DNA of 64,000 nt, taken from contig CM062820.1 in the NCBI GenBank assembly GCA_031772625.1, forward strand, positions 88,699,988-88,763,987, given 5' to 3'. Positions 18,765-30,251 of this stretch are shown here, one piece after another; the first letter of the stretch is position 1, and each line of letters opens with the position of its first letter. Source of the DNA: Pinus tabuliformis. Lineage: Eukaryota; Streptophyta; Pinopsida; Pinales; Pinaceae. A model generated the notes under the pieces. It was not told where the DNA came from. It made no database searches and saw only the letters and a list, made by a program, of their open reading frames with translations. The translations under genes and the position numbers were made by a program.

Positions 18765-21700
18765 TCTCCCCCTCCTGAAAGTCTACATCGTCCCGATGTC
18801 GCTGTTCATCCAAAAACAGTTTGGGATGAGTATCCCTCATCATTTGTTCATCTTCCCAGGTGGCCTCTTCAGTCCCAAAGTGCCGCCACTGCACTTTAAC
18901 CTGGCTGATGACCTTTTTCCGCAGCTCGACTCTTCTCTGATCTAATATGTTCACTGGTTCGACCAGGAACTCTCCTTCCGGTTCCACCTGAAACACATAA
19001 CAAATAAATCAGCTGCTTACTAGTATTCTATTTCAATTTATATTGTATAACAGTCTTCCCTTACCTGAATGTCCTGCCAACTTATTATATGCCTAGGGTC
19101 ATACACATATCTCTTTAAAACTGATACATGGAAGACATTATGAACCCGAATATGGCTGGGTAGGGCGAGCTGATAAGCTACCGGCCCTACTCGGGCCAGA
19201 ATTTGGAATGGTCCACAAAAACGCAGTGCCAATTTGGCACAGGAATTCCATTGAAGGGTACTTTTCCTAGCTCGAATTCTGATGTACACATGTTCACCCA
19301 CTTGGTACTCTTTAAATGTTCTCTTCCGATCTGCAAAATTCTTCTGCCTGTCTTGTGCCATCTTTAGATTAACTCGAACTTTTTTCACCATGACCTCCAT
19401 CTCTTCCAACATCTCAGGACCCAGCAAGAATTTGTCCTCCGATCCACCCCAACTGGAGGGTGTGTGGCATTTCCGGCCGTAGAGTACTTCGAATGGGCTC
19501 ATCTTCAAGGATGTGTGATAGCCATTGTTATAGGCGAATTCCACTAGGTGTAGATACTCCTCCCATCGCGCAGGTTGCTGCATCACATAAGACCTCAGCA
19601 TGTCCTCCAACACTTGATTCACTCGCTCAGTCTGTCCGTCAGTTTTCGGATGATATGCGGTGCTGAAGCTCAATTGAGTTCCTAGACCTTCAAATAAGGT
19701 CCTCCAAAAAGCTGAGGTAAACTTAACATCACGATCAGATATTATTACTTTCGGCAGCCCATGAAGTTTAAATATATTTTGCATGAAAATGTTTGTGATT
19801 TGAGCTGCACGATAAGTGGATTGAACCGGTATAAAGTGAGCTGACTTGCTGAGTTTATCCACTACCACCATTACAGAATCATTATTCTTTTTAGATTTCG
19901 GCAATCCGGTAATAAAATCCATGGTTATGGTCTCCCATTTCCATTCTGCTATGGGTATTGGCTGTAGCAGTCCTGCAGGATGCTGATGTTCAGCCTTCAC
20001 CTGCTGACACTCCAAACAGCGCGCCAGATATTCTACAACATCCTTCTTCATGCCTGGCCAGTAGTACTCCTTCCTTAGTGAGGTGATTAATTTCTGGTAA
20101 CCAGGATGTCCTGCATAAGGACTTCTATGATTTTCATCCAGAATCTTTTCTTTAATACTGCTCTGATTGGGTATGTAAATCTTCTTCTGAAAGCACAAAA
20201 TGCCGACTGTATTCAAGGTGTAACCTTGTTGTATGGAACAGGTATCTGAATTTTGTACTAACTGCTTCTTTTGCAAATAAATCTGATCTTGCGCCGCAGC
20301 CTCCTCAATCTCTTTGTTAAGAGTGGACCATCCTTGACTGATACCAATCTCATAAATGCAATGCACTTTTCGGCTCAGTGCATCAGCTACTCTGTTCTCC
20401 TTTCCTTTTAAGTGTTTAATTTCGAAATCGAAATTTCCCAAAAAGTCCACCCACCTTGCTTGTCTTGCGTTTAAAGTAGGTTGACTAAAGTAACTAGTCA
20501 AGCTGTGGTGATCCGTCATTAACAAAAATTTCCTCCCTACTAAATAATGGCGCCACATCTTCAAAGCATGGATCACAGCGGTTAATTCCAGATCATAGGC
20601 AGAATATTTCTGCTCATGTTCTTTTAACTTTCTGGATTCATAGGCAATCACTTTACCTTCCTGCATTAGCACTCCACCCACGCCCTCCTTACTGGCATCT
20701 GTACAAACTACATACTCCTTTTCAGGATCTGCCACACATAACACAGGTGCTGTGGTAAGTAAATGTTTGAGCTGTTCGAAACTCCGTTGACAGTCCGCTG
20801 TCCATTTAAACACTTTTCCCTTCTTTTGCAAGGAGGTAATAGGGTAGGCAACTCTAGAAAAACCTTCTACAAACTGCCGGTAATATCCAGCCAGCCCCAT
20901 GAAAGATCGAATATCTGCCACATCCTTGGGTGTAGGCCATTCCATTATAGTTTTAATCTTTTCGGGGTCTACAGCTATACCTTCCTTCGTAATAATGTGG
21001 CCCAAATACTGGATCTGTTCTTTATAAAAATCACATTTGCTGAATTTTCCATATAACTGATGCTCCCTTAAAGTCTGTAATACTATCCTTAAATGTTCCT
21101 CATGCTCCTTCATATTCCGGGAGTATATTAGTATATCATCAATGAAGATCAATACAAATTTGTCTAGGTATTGATGAAACACACTATTCATCAAACACAT
21201 GAATGTTGTAGGTGCATTGGTTAATCCAAAAGGCAGCACCAAAAACTCGTAGTGTCCATAACGAGTACGAAAAGTTGTCTTGGCTATATCTTCATCTTTG
21301 ATTCTGATTTGATGATAACCCGATCTTAAATCAATCTTTGAGAAGATTGTCGCCCCCTTTACCTGATCAAACAGCTCGTCAATGCGGGGTAGTGGATATT
21401 TGTTCTTAACTGTCAGTTTATTCAGCTGTACTGGGGTTGCTCCGGGTATCAGCTCAATGGTGAAGTCTAAATCCCTTTTGGGCAGCAGCCCTGGAATTTC
21501 TTCAGGAAATACATCTGCAAAATCTTGCACTACTGGTATATCTTTAACAGTTGCAGCCTTACCCACAGAATCTGCAAACCCCACTTGTACTGCATAAATC
21601 TGGCACTTATTCCGAATACACTTAACCAGCTGTGAGGCTGTGATCGGTCGAATCTGCACTGGTTTCTGGATGCCTTGAATCTCTTTTCCCACACCCAGTT

Positions 21701-23360
21701 CATCTCGGTAAGAGACTGTTTTTGTTTTACAATTAATCACAGACCACCGCCGTTCCAACCAATCCATTCCTATCAGCACATCGTAGGAACCAAGAGGGAG
21801 TACATTTAATTCAGTTGTTATTGTTTGGCCAGCTAACCTTAATGGACAATTGCTGACTTTGGTTAGTACTCGTCTTTTGGTCCCAGTGGCCAGCTGTACT
21901 AGCCAAGGGCTTTTAAACTTAGTGGTTTGCAAACCACAACTTTCTACAACTTTGGGACTTACATAGCTTAAAGTAGCTCCTGGGTCTACTAAAATAGAAA
22001 CAGTTCGATCAAAGATCTTACCTTCGAACTCTATCATGGTTGGCTGATAATCAGCTTGTCGATCCTCCAGTGCTGCATTTATTCTGGGCATGGATCGAGC
22101 CACATCTCCTACTGTTGAAGCTTCGTAGATCTGGGACAACTGATCCCTGTCCTTCCGATGAGGGCAGTTTCTAATATAATGGGGTCCGCCACAACCCCAA
22201 CACTGAACAGGTGGCCGAGCTGAGCCTTCATTGTCCAATCTAACTTGTTGTTCACTATATTTGGATTCTGCAGGAGGTTTGAATCTGTTCTGATTTTTAG
22301 TTGGAATCTTAGTATTGGCTCCTTTCGAAAATCCTTTTTGAAAACTGCTGCGTGCTCCCTTACTACCCATAGGCATTTTACTGCCCCGCTTATCTGTCCA
22401 ACGCTTTCCAGAATTTTCTCCTTTTGATTTGTTCTGCTGATAACACAGTCTTGCCTTCCGAATTGCTTCATCCATGGTTTTCGGATTATCGAACTCTATC
22501 CTTTCTCGCATTGTCAGAGGTAGGCTACTAACAAATCTTTGTACCTTAGCCTTCTCTTCACGAATATAGGGCACGTAACGAAGCAGGGAGGTGAATTTAG
22601 TTACGAACTCGTCAATTGTCTGCTGCCCAAGCCGCAGATCATGAAATTCTCGCGCTTTTTCGTCATAAAAGCGTTCTGTCAGATACTTCTCCTTGAAATA
22701 TCTTTGAAACATTTCCCATGTCACATCTTGTTCACTCACTCCCCGCACCATCTTGACCTCCTCCCACCATAGCGTGGCTTTGGCCTGCAGCTGGAATATA
22801 GCCAGCCTTGCTTTAAGATGATGATCATATTCATATACTTGAAAATATTTATTCATGTTAATTAACCATGCCTCTGCAGCTTCTTCTGATTCCCCGTCAA
22901 AATGAGGTGGTTTAATTTTCCGAAACTCCCCTTGTAGTTCCATCCGGGGTCTTTTTGGGGTTTGATATTCAGAAGCATTGACAGACTTCTCTCCTCGCGT
23001 CTCTGCCCTGTCCTCTACCTCTTCTGGTTCAGTATGATAGCTCTGTTCATCTGTTATTCTTGGCTGTTCAGGTCTCGGATGTGACTGCTGTTGATGTTGC
23101 TTATCAGATAGGCTTTTCAGAATCCTCTCATGTTCAACATTTAATCTTTCGTTATCTGCACGCAGCCGGGCCATTTCGTCCTTTAGCTCCTGCACTGTCC
23201 TCAATAGCGTCGAGTCATTATTGCGGCCTGCTGCTCCCAATTGTACCCAAAGCTCAGGATTTCCCTGAGGTTGTCCCATGATATCCGGTGGTTCCGGATT
23301 TCCATAAGGAGCACTATTTTCTATCCTCATTCTGCTACTACCTGTTCGAGGATAACTCAT
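18760..23360 (-). CDS. Ty3/gypsy gag-pol with chromodomain behind a predicted intron (element 2)
   Basis: The first part is an uninterrupted 1440-codon frame (23360-19038); the second exon is 18987-18760. Domains: gag about residues 150-310; a CCHC knuckle [13 protein letters not shown] at about 385-398; protease with VDPGATLSY at about 455 (Pro where Ser/Thr is usual); reverse transcriptase with FIDDILIYS at about 740; RNase H from about 885 (CTDASKEG ... ADALSRK); integrase HHCC at about 1080-1125 and DDE blocks ([26 protein letters not shown]); and the tail [20 protein letters not shown]. The N-terminal fingers of the reverse transcriptase, about 60 residues, are missing in frame between [10 protein letters not shown] and [14 protein letters not shown]. 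Reading through after DIQ meets a stop within ten codons. Removing 19064-18988 restores the frame into a chromodomain ([18 protein letters not shown]). The enzyme is probably inactive because of the RT deletion. Confidence 0.9.
18765..18781 (-). other. Polypurine tract of element 2
   Basis: On the reverse strand CTTTCAGGAGGGGGAGA runs directly into the LTR start TGTAACATCCC. It is the expected plus-strand primer site and at the same time encodes the last residues of the polyprotein. Confidence 0.88.
18988..19064 (-). other. Predicted 77-bp spliceosomal intron in element 2 polyprotein
   Basis: On the reverse strand the donor context is ATTCAG|GTAAGG and the acceptor is TTATGTGTTTCAG|GTGG. The intron is AT-rich, with stops in frame. 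Removing it joins codons in phase 0 from the integrase tail straight into the chromodomain, exactly where chromodomain-containing relatives are continuous. 77 bp is an ordinary plant intron size. This is a prediction from splice-site sequence and frame restoration; no transcript is available. Confidence 0.8.
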
Positions 23361-23477
23361 TACATAAATAAATTTTTTTTATTTTTTTTATCACACTCTT
23401 AGCTTCTGTTATGACATTGTAAGTTTATTTTGCTGCATAACTCAAAATCCTCCCAAGGGTCACAGAGTTGTAAGCCT

Positions 23478-23491
23478 GGGCTCTGATACCA
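23478..23491 (-). other. Primer-binding site of element 2 (initiator Met tRNA)
   Basis: On the reverse strand TGGTATCAGAGCCC starts three bases after the 5' LTR end, matching the usual initiator-methionine tRNA primer site. Confidence 0.92.
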
Positions 23492-23494
23492 TAT

Positions 23495-26340
23495 TGTCAC
23501 ACTCTAAACATAGATTTCAAAATTTTTTTACATGTTGTAGATTCTACATTCTACATTCACCCAACCATAATATATCAACGTATATATAAACCATGTGTAC
23601 CATGACTCTCCAAGGATTTCGACTTATATGTTTATGAAATAATGTTACAGCATGCACCTACGACTTTCGGCTTGACACATTCATGGTTTATTATATGATA
23701 TGCACTTTACAATCATCACGGTCAATATACATTTGATTAACAATTATAGTCATAACATTCGAATCTCTACTCAATGATAAAAGGTTAGTCTTATATATGT
23801 TTGGTTTATGTTGTGGTGGCCATGCGTCTTGTTGCCACGACCGATCCCGGGTACCGTGGGCTGGCACCAGCCTTGATTGCGACCTGTATGGCATTCAATG
23901 CGAGATCGGTTTAATCTGCTTTGGAATATGAGTACCGTAGAGCACTGTCGTTTGCAGCACGGGCTTGCTGTGGTTCATACACCTGGCCTGATCAACGACT
24001 CTCCTTCGTTTCGCCATGTGCGGTGGCGTGATCCAGAGTTGCAAGGCTGGCTCCTTGGACTTCCCATTTCGCGCTCAAACGCTTCCGGATCCTTCTCGTT
24101 GATCGGACGGTGGTGGCAGACCTTCTCAGATCAAGGGCAGAGGCGATGCCACGAGGCCGAGTCTTGCGTGAAATATTTAATGTTCATTTTGCATTGGCTT
24201 TGTTATTATTTTCATTCTGGTCGAGAGTTTAGCTCCCGAACTCCTCGACTCGACCCTGTTCGGCCGAAGGCTTTGAAGTTCTCCACCCCAACAGTTCTAT
24301 CGAGGCACAAAAGAACACTTCAGGTTCTGTTCAGATTAAGCTGAGTTTATGAGCTACACTTCTGCTATCGTTTACATTTGATTGTTTTTGTTTCTCAGTC
24401 GATGGACATATTACTCAGTCATCTATTTTCATGGTTTACAGGAAAGGCTTCCAGCGTGCAGACAGTGTTGGGGAGAAGACCCAACTTTCCAGCCTCGGCC
24501 CTCCTGCTACAGGTATGAGGAATCCCTCATTCATAGGTTCTGTTATTTCGATTTTACTTTCTCGGAACAATGGCTAATCCTCTGTTCTGCTGAACAGGGA
24601 TGCCGAGTTCCTGGCTTCCAAATATTCCTCCGCTAAATGACCAGGTTTTACTGATTATGAACCTATATGGTTCATTTCCTCGACTGTTAGTTTGTTGTAT
24701 TTAGTCTTTGATAAGAGCTCATGATATGACGGCTTCTGTCCAAGCTCGGTTCACTGAGTGATGTATTTATGCACAGTTTATTATTTTGTTTAAATGCTCG
24801 ACTCACAGCATAACAGTTAGACATGTACGATTTTGACTATATCATGCTATTCATTGGGTTACGTTTGTCTCAGACTCGTTTATATATACACGTATTTAAG
24901 TTTCAGCATCATCTATTCTCAGCATAATGACATTGTCTCATTTTTTATCAGCGTTTAAATCCTGGTTATGAGTTGCATGCCTGAAATATGTTTTCAGATC
25001 TGCTTTGACTTGTTTTCCTGGTATACAATCTAAACCCAAGTTTATTTATTACTTCGCGACCATGGCGCTCCAGCCGTCTTGCATAAGCTTCAGCCAAACC
25101 CATTTATCCTATTTTCAGGTGAGGGTTTTACTAAAAGTTTTCGGCTGAGACTACTCGTAACCCCCGTTACCATGCAGTCCTCGGCATGTATATTTTCTTT
25201 TAACTGTTATGAATCCGGAATGTGTAAACCCTGTGCTGTTAACTCGCGCATATGTATATTGTTAATACAGTAGTCTGGTTCTTCGTTTCCAAGGTGCTGG
25301 CGGTCCTCCTGGCCGGTCAATGTTTATATGCAATCTTTTATTTGTTCGAATAAGGCATAAGGTATATATATGTATTGGGTTTGCGGACCTGTCAGACCCG
25401 TTTATAAAATAGCTGTCATTCTGTTATGAGCGCAATACATTTCTTTGCCAGAAGTGTCTGTTCTTTTCTTTCGATTTTGACTGTAAATAAATAACTCGGA
25501 TTCTTTCTTCGACATGAAAATATAGGTAAGGGTTTTTACCGTAGGACCACTGTTCATATTATTTACGGTTTCTGTAGTAGCAAAGACTTATTCATTCAGT
25601 TTTTCTACTGTTATTTCCGAATGAAATATGCAAGGGTTAATGTTCGTTCCTTAGAATGCTAATGTCTCGGTTTCTGTCTACAAATACAACAACTAATGTT
25701 CTTTTCTTGGCTTAGAATATAAATAACAGTCAACGAGGTTATGCTGTACCACTCTTTCTAGCACAGAAGCATGTATCTTTTTAGCATAATATCCACACCA
25801 GAGTTAACTCTATAAGTAAATGTACACATAGTAGGCCATACCTGTTCCTGTACAAACCTACTTGTATTGCTTGTCAGTCCACCCGTCCGTAGGAAGATTT
25901 CTTCTTAATCCTTCCACCCCCAAGCACTTGCAGGTCCTACTCGACCGCAATTACACTGGTCTCGCCAGTAAACGTTATCTGATCCTAACCAGACATAGCG
26001 TACACAGGAAATTTCTTTTTCCTCTTATGCCATCTGATCCTAACCAGACATAGCATCCATCATTTCTTTTTTTCTCTGCCATGTGATCCCAACCAGACTT
26101 GGCATTTCCCCCTTTCCCTCTGGGGTCTCAACTACCTCAAGGTAGTTAGGGTTCCAATGTAACTGATTCCTCAGTTACTAACCATGATTAATCATAACTC
26201 AATTCAAATAGTACCAACAAAATTTGTCTTTCATTAACATAAAAATTAATAACAGGATTATATATATTTTAAAATAAAGTCTTTGTTCAATAATTACTTT
26301 CACTATTTACTAACATTAACTTTTCACAAGGGATGTTACA
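23495..26340 (-). repeat. 5' LTR of element 2 (about 2846 bp)
   Basis: Right repeat on the plus strand, colinear with 15915-18764 with scattered substitutions and small indels. Followed by the TSD AGAAA. Confidence 0.93.
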
Positions 26341-26345
26341 AGAAA

Positions 26346-26824
26346 CTACAATGTCTGATGTTTCGGGTGAACATTTCACCCATCTTCAGGGACCATGGAC
26401 ACCCCTTTAGGTTTTAAACTTTCACTCTAACCTGCATATATCAGTGATTTATTAGTAAGGTTTTATGATTTTCTTGTGTTACTTGATATAATTATTCGAC
26501 GTTTATGTTGGAGATCATTTTTTGAAAAAAAATTGTGTGGAGAAATTGCAATGTCCAACGTTTCGGGTGAGAAATTCACCCATCTTCGGGGACGGTGCAC
26601 ACCCCTTTAGGTTTTAAACATTCGCTCTTACCTCCATATCTCAATGATTTATTAGTAAGGTTTTATGATTTTCTTGTGTTACTTGATATAATTATTCCAC
26701 TCAGTGCAAGTTTATGTTGGAGATCATCTTTTGAAAAAAAACTATGTAGAGAAACTGCAATGTCTCACGTTTAAGGTGAACACTTCACCCATCTTCAAGG
26801 ACCATACATACTATAGTGGAGTGG
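26346..26824. repeat. Tandem array, about 200-bp unit, interrupted by element 2
   Basis: Before element 2 (15814-15914) and after it (from 26346) lie the two halves of one repeat unit. Further units start at about 26459 and 26657. Each contains TTTTATGATTTTCTTGTGTT, GTTTATGTTGGAGATCAT and a short imperfect inverted motif GGGTGAACATTTCACCC. The same core occurs inside the large inverted repeat immediately to the right. Noncoding. Confidence 0.8.
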
Positions 26825-27637
26825 CAGAAAATATTGTAACTGAGAAATTTTTATTTGATTCCCGATCACAAATGTAACTCATGAAAATGATATTTCACTA
26901 TTTATTTGACTTGACTCGCTAGCCTTCCTCAAGAGAACATGTCAATAATGTAATGGCATTATGATATGGGTAGCTTCATGTGGTGATTTTATTTTTATTT
27001 TAATATATTATGGTTAGTTATTCTATGTGTATCTTTTATGTTGTAAACTTTCAATCTGCCCTACATATCAAGTTATCAGTAAAGTTTTATGATTTTGTTG
27101 TGTTACTTGATATAATTATTTGGTTTAATTCAAGTTTTATGTTGGAGATAAAAAAATTGGAAAAACATTTGTGGAGAAATTGCATGTCTTGGGTTTTGAA
27201 TGAACATTTTACCAAGTGTCCCACATTTTAGATAAATAAAGTGTTCACCCAAAAATAAAACATTACAATTTTTCCACAGAATTTTTTCCAAAAAAATTAT
27301 TCCAAACCTAAATTTAAACCAAATCAAATAATTGTATCAAATAACACAACAAAATCATAAAACCTTACTCATAACTCACTAAATATGGAAGTAAGAATGA
27401 AAGTTTAAAACCAAGAAACTACCAATAGAATAGCTAACCCTAATATATCTAAAAATTAAATAAAATCACCGTAGGACACTACCCATATGACAATGTCACT
27501 ACATTATTGACATGTTCGACATGTTTTCTTGAGGAAGGCTAGCCAGTCTAGTCAAATAAATAGTCAAAGCTCCTTTTAATGGGTTACATTTGTGTGATCG
27601 GAGAATAAGTTCAAAGTTCTTCGTTACAATTTTTCAG
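26825..27637. repeat. Large imperfect inverted repeat, arms about 400 bp, short spacer
   Basis: The left arm (about 26825-27215) matches the reverse complement of the right arm (about 27238-27637) throughout, with point differences and small gaps. Landmark pairs are GCTAGCCTTCCTCAAGA at 26919 with its complement near 27533, and TTTTATGATTTTGTTGTGTT near 27087 with its complement near 27339. The spacer is about 20 bp. Such a structure is typical of foldback elements or of an inverted duplication, and a transcript would fold into one long hairpin. No transposase is present. Confidence 0.8.
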
Positions 27638-28987
27638 GCAAATGCAGACCTAACAAGAAAGTATCACAACATAAATAAATATTTTTTAAATATATATTAC
27701 AATTATTATTAAAAAATAATGCTGAAAAATCTCATTTAAAAGGTTATTATCAAAATTATTTACACAAGTCAAAAAATAAAGATTATAAAGTAATGTAAAT
27801 AAATATTGGAACAAATGAAAGAAGATTTCAAGAAGGAATTCAAGAACTTAACGCATAAAAGACGAAGAAAAATATTTCCTAAAGAACTTTAACCAAATGT
27901 TGTTAGAATAATCATCAAGTTCAAACATGAAAATCAAGATATTAAAAATAAAGTCAACAAAAAAATTGAAGAGTTTCATGTCTAAGAAATTATAATCAAT
28001 CTAAACTTATTTACATAAATGGGAAACTCAAGAATGATAAAAACTCATTCGGAAAAATGCTATAACAACTTATCCAAAAGAAAACATCAAAATATTCAGA
28101 CATAAAAATCCAAACTGCGCAGAAAGAAACAGATATAAATTCAATCCATGTCATAAAACAGATATAAATTCAATCCATGTCATAATTCAAGAATGCTTTA
28201 ATTTAATTGAAGTAAAGACATTTTTGGATGTGGGAATACAAACAATGAAAATTCCAAATGTAACTAGTAATAGAAATTTAACGAGCAAAAAAATACACAA
28301 ATATATTAAAAATATATTAAAAAAAAAAAAAAAAATATTATTATAGATATAATAAAGTAAAATCATGCTTAAAAAATACATTATCAACAGTTACGACAAG
28401 AACATGTGTACCACCATAATTATGAATAAAAACAATTAACATATGTTCAAAAGAATAAAACAAAATTATTACAACACAAAAAACAAATAACATTTTTATA
28501 AAATAGTTTTAGGAAAAATATCCGTATTTTTATTACATTTAGATTAAGATTGTTTTACTATTTTCATTTCATTTACTTTTTACATAATTAAGTTTCCATA
28601 TATTGATTTTAACAATTGGATCTACCAAAGTACCAAAGTCAAAAGAGATTAAATAGTTTAAGTTTCAAGTTCACCTTATTATTTTATTTTAAAGTAAGAT
28701 TATTTTTATTTTTTTTATTTTACATTACATTACATTATGTTACATCCTTACCACATTAGGCTGGAGAGCCCCTCGTTGTGAAATTAGCATAAGTCACACT
28801 TCTATTTGGATTTTACTATTTGTTTTTAATAAATTTATTTGAAATTAATATTATTTATATTTATTTGTTTATTTTCTTTAATGCAATACAATTTATAAAT
28901 TCTTCTTAAAAAAATCAATAATAATAACAAAATTAGAGACAATACAATATTGTGTATTACTTACTGAAGTTAAGATGCATTACTCTT
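27638..28987. other. AT-rich spacer with small tandem repeats
   Basis: No gene seen. A 29-bp direct duplication (CAGATATAAATTCAATCCAT...) lies at about 28130-28186 and a long A-run at 28320-28335. Short TACAT repeats occur near 28720-28740. Confidence 0.5.
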
Positions 28988-29117
28988 AGTTCTAGGGATA
29001 GCTCAATTGGTGATGGAAGTAATGTGAAATCTATAAAAACTAAGAGATCCAAGGTTCAAATCCCCTTGGTTGTGACCGAGTTTATAGAGAGGAGGACAGA
29101 CCCCTAGGATAGGAGAA
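28988..29117 (+). mobile_element. tRNA-related SINE-like element
   Basis: An A-box-like TAGCTCAATTGG at 28999-29010 and a B-box-like GGTTCAAATCC at 29053-29063 are spaced as in a tRNA-type RNA polymerase III promoter. The flanking bases cannot form a tRNA acceptor stem, so it is not a functional tRNA gene. A tRNA-derived SINE is the best reading. The ends are approximate, because I see no clear target-site duplication, and the 3' part runs into tandem repeats. Confidence 0.55.
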
Positions 29118-29545
29118 ATGTATTGGTTTACAATAAAGGATAGGATAAGAAAGCATGAAAGTAATAAACTTGATATGTATTGGTTTAGTATAAAGGATAG
29201 GATAAGAAAGCATGAAATTAATAAACTTGAAATGTATTGGTTTACTAGTAACTACATGCCAGGAAAGTTAATGGGTTCCTCTGGGATAAAAAAAAAAACC
29301 ATTACTAATGTGTAAAATTCAACTTGAAATGTATTGGTTTACTTGTACCTACATTCCACGAAGGTTATGGGGTCCCTCTGGGATTAAAAAAAAAAACATT
29401 ACTACAGGCTAATGTGTAAAAATCAACTTGACATGTATTGGTTTACTAGTAGCTACATGCCAGGAAGGTTATTGGGTTCCTCTGGGATAAAAAAATAAAA
29501 GAATTACTACAGGCTAAGAAAGCATTACTACAGGCTAAGAAAGTA
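29118..29545. repeat. Compound tandem repeat (57-bp and about 100-bp units)
   Basis: Five units each begin with ATGTATTGGTTTA. Two are about 57 bp with GGATAGGATAAGAAAGCATG. Three are about 95-115 bp with TACATGCCAGGAAGGTTA, CCTCTGGGAT, an A-run and CATTACTACAGGCTAA. It follows the SINE-like element directly. Confidence 0.8.
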
Positions 29546-30251
29546 CAGTTTTCAATATGTGTAAAAATCAACTTGAAATGTCATTGTAGAATGTTTTCCA
29601 TAACTATATTTTGTGGAAGTGATGTTTTTAGAAGTGAATGTTTCACTTTGGGTTTAATAAATTTAAGGAGTTTGCATTGAAATTTTGGGATTTTTGTGGA
29701 AAGTTATAATTTTATTTAGTTGATGAAAACTTTAACAATGGAACTTTACATTTAAAAGTTTTAATCTGTTTTAAAACAAACCAAAGTTTTAAAAAAGAAG
29801 AAGAAGAAAAAGAGAATAAATCAAATTGGAACTTTACCTTGAAAATTTGAATTTGTTTACTTTTTAGCTCATTCTTGATTTTTTTCTAAACTTCCGCAAA
29901 TGATTACCATTAATATATAAGAAAGTATTACAATGAGTACAGTAAGTATTCCATAGTCCAAAAAGACTACCATAGGAGACCATTGATTCAACTAGGTGCG
30001 TTGAAAGAGCTATCATTACTACTAGTTCAAAACTTAACTAAGACACAAAATAAAAGGGACCAAACTATGTCTACTAAATTTATCCATCACCACTAATAAA
30101 CTTTACAAAAAGATAAAGAGGATAGCAAGAATAGAACCATGCACTACCAGACTCACAAGTGACTGATTGCATGAGAGAGTGAGAAGAAATAAAAGATCGT
30201 CATATGTCATCCAGTTGAAAGAAAAAACAAGATTCATACAACCATTAAACA
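29546..30251. other. Spacer; right end may be 3' UTR of the antisense gene relic
   Basis: Nothing recognisable in 29546-29940. From about 29940 to 30251 the less AT-rich sequence lies directly downstream, on the reverse strand, of the stop of the antisense exon at 30252, so it may be that gene's 3' UTR (inference). Confidence 0.35.

Larger units (their letters stand above)
15915..26340 (-). mobile_element. Ty3/gypsy chromovirus, element 2 (full-length, RT-deleted)
   Basis: Direct repeats at 15915-18764 (2850 bp) and 23495-26340 (2846 bp) start TGTCACACTC and end GGGATGTTACA on the plus strand. The flanks carry the same 5 bp, AGAAA (15910-15914 and 26341-26345). The coding strand is reverse: primer-binding site at 23491-23478, gag-pol from 23360, polypurine tract just before 18764. 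It inserted into one unit of a roughly 200-bp tandem repeat array, halves of which flank it. The LTRs carry more differences than those of element 1, so it is older, yet the coding frame is still open. The lineage looks Tekay/Del-like by its domain set, with moderate confidence. Confidence 0.95.
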
